From positions 1-7,092 of the forward strand of contig JAEEVB010000125.1 of the NCBI GenBank assembly GCA_016287065.1: DNA of 7,092 bases. The letters run 5' to 3'. This DNA comes from Muribaculaceae bacterium (GTDB lineage: Bacteria > Bacteroidota > Bacteroidia > Bacteroidales > Muribaculaceae). The notes beneath the pieces were generated by a model, which saw only the letters and a list, made by a program, of their open reading frames with translations, was not told the DNA's origin and made no database searches. The position numbers and the translations under genes are program-made. This document shows, piece by piece, positions 4,504 to 7,092 of the stretch (positions within the stretch are counted from its first letter, which is position 1; each line of letters begins with the position of its first letter).

Positions 4504-6060
4504 ATGATAACATTCCTGATAAGTATTGTGGCCCTGATTCTGGGCTATTTCATCTATGGCAAGGTGGTTGACAAGGTGTTCGGTCCTGATGACCGCAAGA
4601 CACCGGCAGTGCGCATCAACGACGGTGTGGACTATGTGGCAATGCCCACCTGGAAGGTGTATATGATTCAGTTTCTGAACATTGCGGGTACTGGCCCCAT
4701 TTTTGGTGCCATCATGGGCATGTGGTTCGGTCCGGCCGCCTTTCTGTGGATAGTGTTCGGCTGCATCTTTGGCGGTGCGGTGCATGACTACCTGAGCGGC
4801 ATGCTCTCGATGCGCAATGACGGTGCTGGCCTACCCACAATGATAGGCAAATATCTGGGTAGCGGCACCCGCAAGGTGATGATTACCTTCACGGCGCTGT
4901 TGCTGGTGATGGTGGGCGCCGTGTTTGTGTATAGCCCTGCCATCATTCTCGAGGGCTTTGCCGGCGACAAGGTGATGTGGATGGTGATCATCTTCGTCTA
5001 TTACCTGATTGCCACCATGATGCCTATCGACAAGATTATCGGCAAGATATATCCGCTCTTTGCCATCTCGCTCATATTCATGGCATTGGCCCTGATGGTG
5101 GTGCTGTTCATCAAGATGCCGGCACTGCCCGAGTTGTGGGACATGGGCAATATGGATGCCTGGCACAACTCGCTGCAGGTGAATGGCCAGGACGGCCTTG
5201 GCCTGATTGATTTCTTGAAGAAGAATCCGTTGCTGCCGTGCATGTTCATCACCATTGCCTGTGGTGCGGTGAGTGGTTTCCACGCCACGCAGAGCCCCCT
5301 CATGGCTCGCTGCCTGAAGAGTGAGAAGATGGGTCGCCGCGTGTTCTACGGTTCGATGATTACCGAGGGCATCGTGGCACTGATTTGGGCTTCGGTATCG
5401 TCATACTTCTTCTATTATGGCGGCTGGAAAGAACTCATCAGCGAACAGGAAGTGACTGCCTTTGTGAGCCAGGTGGGCGGCGAAGGCGGCAAGACGCTGG
5501 TTCAGTATTTCAGTGCTCCCGCTGTGGTGAAGATTGTGTGCACCGGCTGGCTGGGCGTGATGGGCGGCATTTTGGCCATGCTGGGCGTGGTGGCTGCTCC
5601 TATTACAAGCGGTGATACCGCCTTGCGCAGCATGCGACTCATCATTGCCGAGGCACTGCACATCGACCAGAAACCCATCGTGAAGCGACTCATGATAAGC
5701 GTGCCCATTTTTGTGGCCACCTTTGCGTTGCTGCTGTGGCAAATGGGCAGCCCCGACAGTTTTAATGTGCTGTGGCAATTCTTCGGCTGGAGCAACCAGA
5801 CGCTGAGCGTGTTCACCTTCTGGATGCTCACCGTGTATCTCGTGCGTGCCCACAAACCCTATGTGATGACGCTGATTCCCGCACTGTTCATGACAGTAAT
5901 TTGCACATTGTTCCTGCTGGTGTCGCCACAGGCATTCAATCTGGGCGAGGGCATCACCATGTATGCCGTTCCCGCCATAGCCGCAGTAGCACTGATCTGG
6001 TTTGTGCTGTGGTATCGCCGCGACCGAGCCCGCCGCGGTCACATCGCCGCCAAGGCATAA
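4504..6060 (+). CDS. cstA: CstA-family carbon starvation protein / pyruvate or peptide transporter
   Basis: This 518-residue polytopic membrane protein has many hydrophobic segments, from about 2-18 to about 484-503. CstA family signatures appear in order: INDGVDYVAMP (38-48), NIAGTGPIFG (59-68), GAVHDYLSGM (91-100), SGFHATQSPLMARCLKSE (257-274), TSGDTALRSMR (368-378) and FGWSNQTLS (427-435). The E. coli relatives CstA and BtsT are about 700 residues and import pyruvate and peptides; this shorter form is usual in Bacteroidetes, and its substrate is inferred. The tail after the last helix is short and basic (YRRDRARRGH), consistent with a cytoplasmic C terminus. The ATG at 4504 has no clear Shine-Dalgarno sequence, which is normal here, and a consensus promoter lies upstream. 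It is transcribed alone, away from the glycosyltransferase, and is followed by a strong stem-loop. Base composition is high in G+C, as is typical of a resident core gene. Confidence 0.93.
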   Translation: MITFLISIVALILGYFIYGKVVDKVFGPDDRKTPAVRINDGVDYVAMPTWKVYMIQFLNIAGTGPIFGAIMGMWFGPAAFLWIVFGCIFGGAVHDYLSGMLSMRNDGAGLPTMIGKYLGSGTRKVMITFTALLLVMVGAVFVYSPAIILEGFAGDKVMWMVIIFVYYLIATMMPIDKIIGKIYPLFAISLIFMALALMVVLFIKMPALPELWDMGNMDAWHNSLQVNGQDGLGLIDFLKKNPLLPCMFITIACGAVSGFHATQSPLMARCLKSEKMGRRVFYGSMITEGIVALIWASVSSYFFYYGGWKELISEQEVTAFVSQVGGEGGKTLVQYFSAPAVVKIVCTGWLGVMGGILAMLGVVAAPITSGDTALRSMRLIIAEALHIDQKPIVKRLMISVPIFVATFALLLWQMGSPDSFNVLWQFFGWSNQTLSVFTFWMLTVYLVRAHKPYVMTLIPALFMTVICTLFLLVSPQAFNLGEGITMYAVPAIAAVALIWFVLWYRRDRARRGHIAAKA

Positions 6061-6104
6061 GAACTAAGCCCAAATCGGTCATTAGCCCGAAAAGGCTTGT
6101 TATT

Positions 6105-6139
6105 CACGAGGGGGCGCCAATTTCTGGCGCCCCCTCGTG
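6105..6139. terminator. Perfect 15-bp stem-loop between convergent genes
   Basis: CACGAGGGGGCGCCA (6105-6119) pairs fully with 6125-6139 around a 5-base loop (ATTTC). It sits 45 bases after the cstA stop and about 60 before the LRR gene stop, so it could end transcription from both sides. The plus side is followed by A/T-rich sequence with GTTATATAT twice (6141-6158) rather than a T run. A weaker AGCC/GGCT stem lies at 6084-6097. Confidence 0.8.
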
Positions 6140-6199
6140 TGTTATATATGTTATATATATTATTGTTAGTCAGCGATATATACTGGATGTGAATAGTAT

Positions 6200-7092
6200 T
6201 TATTGGTTGTAGATGGAGTTGCCGAGGATGAGGTTGATGAGTGCTGTGACATCGCTCACATTGATACGGCCGTCTTTCATGATGTCGGCAGCATCGACAT
6301 CGGTGGGAATGATGCCCAGAATCATGTTGATGAGTGTGGCAACATCGCTCACATTCACGCGTCCGTCGCCATTCACATCGCCAGCAATTATATTTTCCTC
6401 AACAATGTGGGTGAACCTGACCCATCGCAGCCACGAGCTCTCGTAGAGCGGCTTGAGCCCCTTGGGTACATACAGGGTGCAGTTGTCGTAATCGAGCTGG
6501 TTGAACACGGTCCACTCGTGCGTGACGGTGTTGATGTAACCCATGTCAATGGCATGATTCATGTGCGCATGCACTTCCCTGAGTCCGGAGCAGTAGCCAA
6601 AGGAGTTGTCGCCGAGTGCCACGATGGTGTAAGGGAGCGTGATTGAATAGAGGCCTGCCTGCTGGTAGAAGGCGCGCTCGCCCACGCCCACAGTGTTGTC
6701 GCGCAAGGTGATGCTCGTGCCTTCGGGCACGGTGCCGCGGTAACCGAGCGCCACATGGCCAATGTAGATGAGTCCTTCGGGCTGACGATTGAGCCAGGCA
6801 GTGTTATAGAAGGCTTGGTAGTGAATGTTGGCCACAGTGGGAGGCACGGCAATGGAGTCGAGAGCGGTGCAGTTGTAGAAGGCGCCTTGCAGAATAGTGG
6901 TGGCTCCATAAGGTATCTCAATCATCTGCATTGCCTTGCAGGCACGGAACGAAATATTACCAATGGTCACGAGACTGGCGGGCAGATGCACATTATTCAG
7001 GCCGGTGCATCCGTCAAAGAGGCTCTCGGCAATATAGTCGATGCCATCGGGCAAGACCACATCGGTGAGGCTCTTGCAGTTGCTGAAGCATG
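6200..7092 (-). CDS. BspA-like leucine-rich-repeat protein with C-terminal dockerin (N terminus beyond right edge)
   Basis: The 296 visible residues are the C-terminal part; the frame stays open through the right edge, so the GTG at 7060 is not a start. First come several BspA-type LRR_5 repeats of about 23 residues, with the pattern F-x-x-C-x-x-L-x-x-V/I-x-L/I-P (FSNCKSLTDVVLP, LFDGCTGLNNVHLP, AFYNCTALDSIAVP, AFYQQAGLYSITLP). One repeat holds the longer 'WLNRQPEGLIYIGHVALGYRG' type insert common in Bacteroidales. A CTLYVPKGLKPLYESSWL segment and FTHIVEE end the LRR part. The last 60 residues are a type I dockerin pair: DVNGDGRVNVSD is a complete calcium loop, while DIMKDGRINVSD lacks the usual Asn at position 3. 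Such proteins are usually exported and may bind host or glycan partners. The signal peptide lies outside the window. No type IX secretion tail follows. Confidence 0.92.
   Translation of the reverse strand, partial: CFSNCKSLTDVVLPDGIDYIAESLFDGCTGLNNVHLPASLVTIGNISFRACKAMQMIEIPYGATTILQGAFYNCTALDSIAVPPTVANIHYQAFYNTAWLNRQPEGLIYIGHVALGYRGTVPEGTSITLRDNTVGVGERAFYQQAGLYSITLPYTIVALGDNSFGYCSGLREVHAHMNHAIDMGYINTVTHEWTVFNQLDYDNCTLYVPKGLKPLYESSWLRWVRFTHIVEENIIAGDVNGDGRVNVSDVATLINMILGIIPTDVDAADIMKDGRINVSDVTALINLILGNSIYNQ
6215..6379 (-). repeat. Tandem dockerin repeat, 93-base period
   Basis: Two copies of the dockerin half-motif are visible in the DNA: GTTGATGAGT occurs at 6233-6242 and 6326-6335, and ACATCGCTCACATT follows both. 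The copies encode DVNGDGRVNVSDVATLINMI and DIMKDGRINVSDVTALINLI, 31 residues apart. This is an internal duplication in the protein, not a mobile repeat. Confidence 0.8.

Noticed and set aside
4831..5283. 150-codon His-rich minus-strand frame
   Set aside because: It is also a shadow of cstA, as are the other overlapping minus and plus frames in 4372-5855.
5401..6042. 213-codon frame on the minus strand, rich in His and Gln
   Set aside because: It is antisense to the cstA gene, and its composition is what the complement of a G/C-rich membrane protein gives. No domain or promoter is seen.
7058..7060. GTG as the start of the LRR protein
   Set aside because: The frame stays open to the right edge and encodes another LRR unit (CFSNCKSLTD), so this is an internal Val codon.

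Overview
The window looks like chromosomal DNA from the order Bacteroidales, most likely the Prevotellaceae or Muribaculaceae. The evidence is a DUF3667 membrane protein, a short Bacteroidetes-type CstA transporter, a BspA-like leucine-rich-repeat protein ending in a dockerin pair, A/T-rich leaders without clear Shine-Dalgarno sequences, and promoters of the Bacteroidetes type (TTTG at -33, TAnnTTTG at -7). I saw no tRNA, rRNA, CRISPR array, transposase or phage gene. No gap between genes reaches 300 bases.

Layout: (1) 1-693, minus: a GNAT acetyltransferase joined to a C-terminal cupin that runs off the left edge exactly at its first metal-ligand histidine. It lies 42 bases downstream of (2) 736-1743, minus: a DUF3667 zinc-ribbon plus multi-pass membrane protein, probably in the same transcript. 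(3) 1990-2163, plus: a 57-residue charged orphan protein with a near-ideal promoter, divergent from DUF3667. (4) 2205-2972, minus: a membrane-anchored protein of unknown function, convergent with the small gene and with its own promoter. (5) 3077-4216, minus: a stand-alone GT4 glycosyltransferase, more A/T-rich than cstA. (6) 4217-4503: a 287-base divergent control region with a large imperfect inverted repeat, a period-4 tract, and promoters facing both ways. (7) 4504-6060, plus: a CstA-family transporter. (8) 6105-6139: a perfect 15-bp terminator-like stem. (9) 6200-7092, minus: the C-terminal part of a BspA-like LRR protein with a dockerin module, cut by the right edge.

The genes do not form an obvious single pathway. 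The likely units are DUF3667 with GNAT-cupin as a small operon, and several single-gene units with their own promoters. CstA suggests uptake of pyruvate or peptides, the LRR-dockerin protein is probably exported or on the surface, and the GT4 enzyme probably works in surface glycan synthesis. I found no convincing new multi-gene system. The items most worth checking are the GNAT-cupin fusion, the inverted repeat in the glycosyltransferase/cstA divergent region, and the small orphan gene with its strong promoter. Three start codons were moved from upstream GTG or TTG codons to ATG. For 1990 and 2972 the promoter position supports the change; for 1743 the support is weaker.
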